Virus record (IMG/VR): IMGVR_UViG_3300008110_000183
Location: 1 to 35,640 of that record
Source: a virus
DNA length: 35,640 bases
Reading direction: 5' to 3' (one strand)
In this document: in pieces, positions 35,350 to 35,640 of the stretch
Position numbering within the stretch: position 1 is the first letter of the stretch
Layout of the letters: each line of letters begins with the position of its first letter
Made by a program: the position numbers and the translations under genes
The notes under the pieces: generated by a model
What the model saw: the letters and a program-made list of their open reading frames with translations, nothing else
Database searches by the model: none
Told to the model about the DNA's origin: nothing

Positions 35350-35640
35350 GCATCTGATCGGGCGACGCTACGAGTACGGAGGCGACGACTGCATCCACCT
35401 CGTCATCGACGCGCTCAAAGCCCTTGGCAAAAACCCGCCAGACGTTGCCGACGACTGGTACAAACTCAGCCCACGCGGCATCTTGCGCGAGCTGGCGCTG
35501 TACTGCGACACCCTAGACGTGCCCGCCTACGATGGTGACATCATTCTGTTTGGCGCCAAGCCACCTGAATTCGGAGTCCAATGGCAGAGTGGCATCCTAT
35601 TCATAAACCACTTGATTTCCGCAGTGGACTGGAAACCGGT
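35342..35640 (+). CDS. NlpC/P60-type tail protein (partial)
   Basis: A frame open to the window end, with a GTG at 35342 overlapping the previous stop. It begins CEHLIGRRYEYGGDDCIHLV, in which the Cys of DDC is the expected NlpC/P60 nucleophile. It continues with LALYCDTLDVPAYDGDIILF and FINHLISAVDW with the likely catalytic His. Such tail-tip peptidases cut the wall at entry. At least 99 residues are present and the remainder lies outside. Gene order after the distal tail gene agrees. Confidence 0.8.
   Translation, partial: MCEHLIGRRYEYGGDDCIHLVIDALKALGKNPPDVADDWYKLSPRGILRELALYCDTLDVPAYDGDIILFGAKPPEFGVQWQSGILFINHLISAVDWKP

Noticed and set aside
1-35640. Integrase, repressor, photosynthesis genes (psbA and similar), toxin-antitoxin or defence operon
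   Set aside because: No protein in the window shows the needed motifs. Small RHH-like proteins lack a toxin partner.

Overview
This window looks like most of the genome of a tailed double-stranded DNA phage of siphovirus type, probably infecting a picocyanobacterium (Synechococcus/Cyanobium group). The evidence is a complete head and long-tail morphogenesis series (small and large terminase, portal, scaffold, capsid, connectors, tail tube, frameshifted tail assembly chaperone, 1264-residue tape measure, tail tip, NlpC/P60) together with several small proteins that I recognise from memory as typical of cyanophages (at 185, 612, 1111, 2104, 3397, 21801). The host is an inference. No photosynthesis genes, integrase, repressor or CRISPR array are visible.

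Layout. (a) 1-3618, plus strand: end of a tail/adsorption gene, a run of small virion or membrane proteins, a holin-like protein and a two-domain endolysin, interrupted by an antisense HNH endonuclease. (b) 3631-14303, minus strand, read right to left: a tightly coupled early/replication cluster that starts with a PrimPol-helicase at 14303. It continues through many small proteins, an RlpA-like secreted protein, a dCTP deaminase, DUF3310, three small zinc-ribbon or HTH proteins and a family A DNA polymerase. (c) 14445-16541, plus strand: a probable ssDNA-binding protein, a C5-methyltransferase-like protein and a PD-(D/E)XK nuclease, divergent from the PrimPol gene. (d) 16542-19808: a mixed regulatory and accessory zone with a lone minus-strand gene, small hypothetical genes, the small terminase and a duplicated terminator-promoter unit. 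(e) 19809-35640, plus strand: the packaging, head and tail operon, with two more HNH genes and one minus-strand gene embedded.

How it fits together. The PrimPol-helicase, polymerase, ssDNA-binding protein and nuclease form a self-contained replication/recombination set. The dCTP deaminase feeds nucleotide supply, and the methyltransferase may protect the DNA. Inside the 3' part of the PrimPol gene lies a dyad-symmetric array of TGTCCC/GGGACA half-sites with 10-bp phasing, the best origin candidate. The late operon is divided by intrinsic terminators, some directly followed by promoter-like sequences, consistent with graded expression of capsid, tail tube and chaperone.

Most unusual features: the dyad iteron array (centre 12057); a strongly over-represented, strand-biased motif RCTGGAGC spread over the whole window regardless of coding direction; the 94-nt tandem terminator/promoter repeat before the large terminase; a structured non-coding stretch with a degenerate tRNA-like element; and divergent genes whose start codons share a single CATG.
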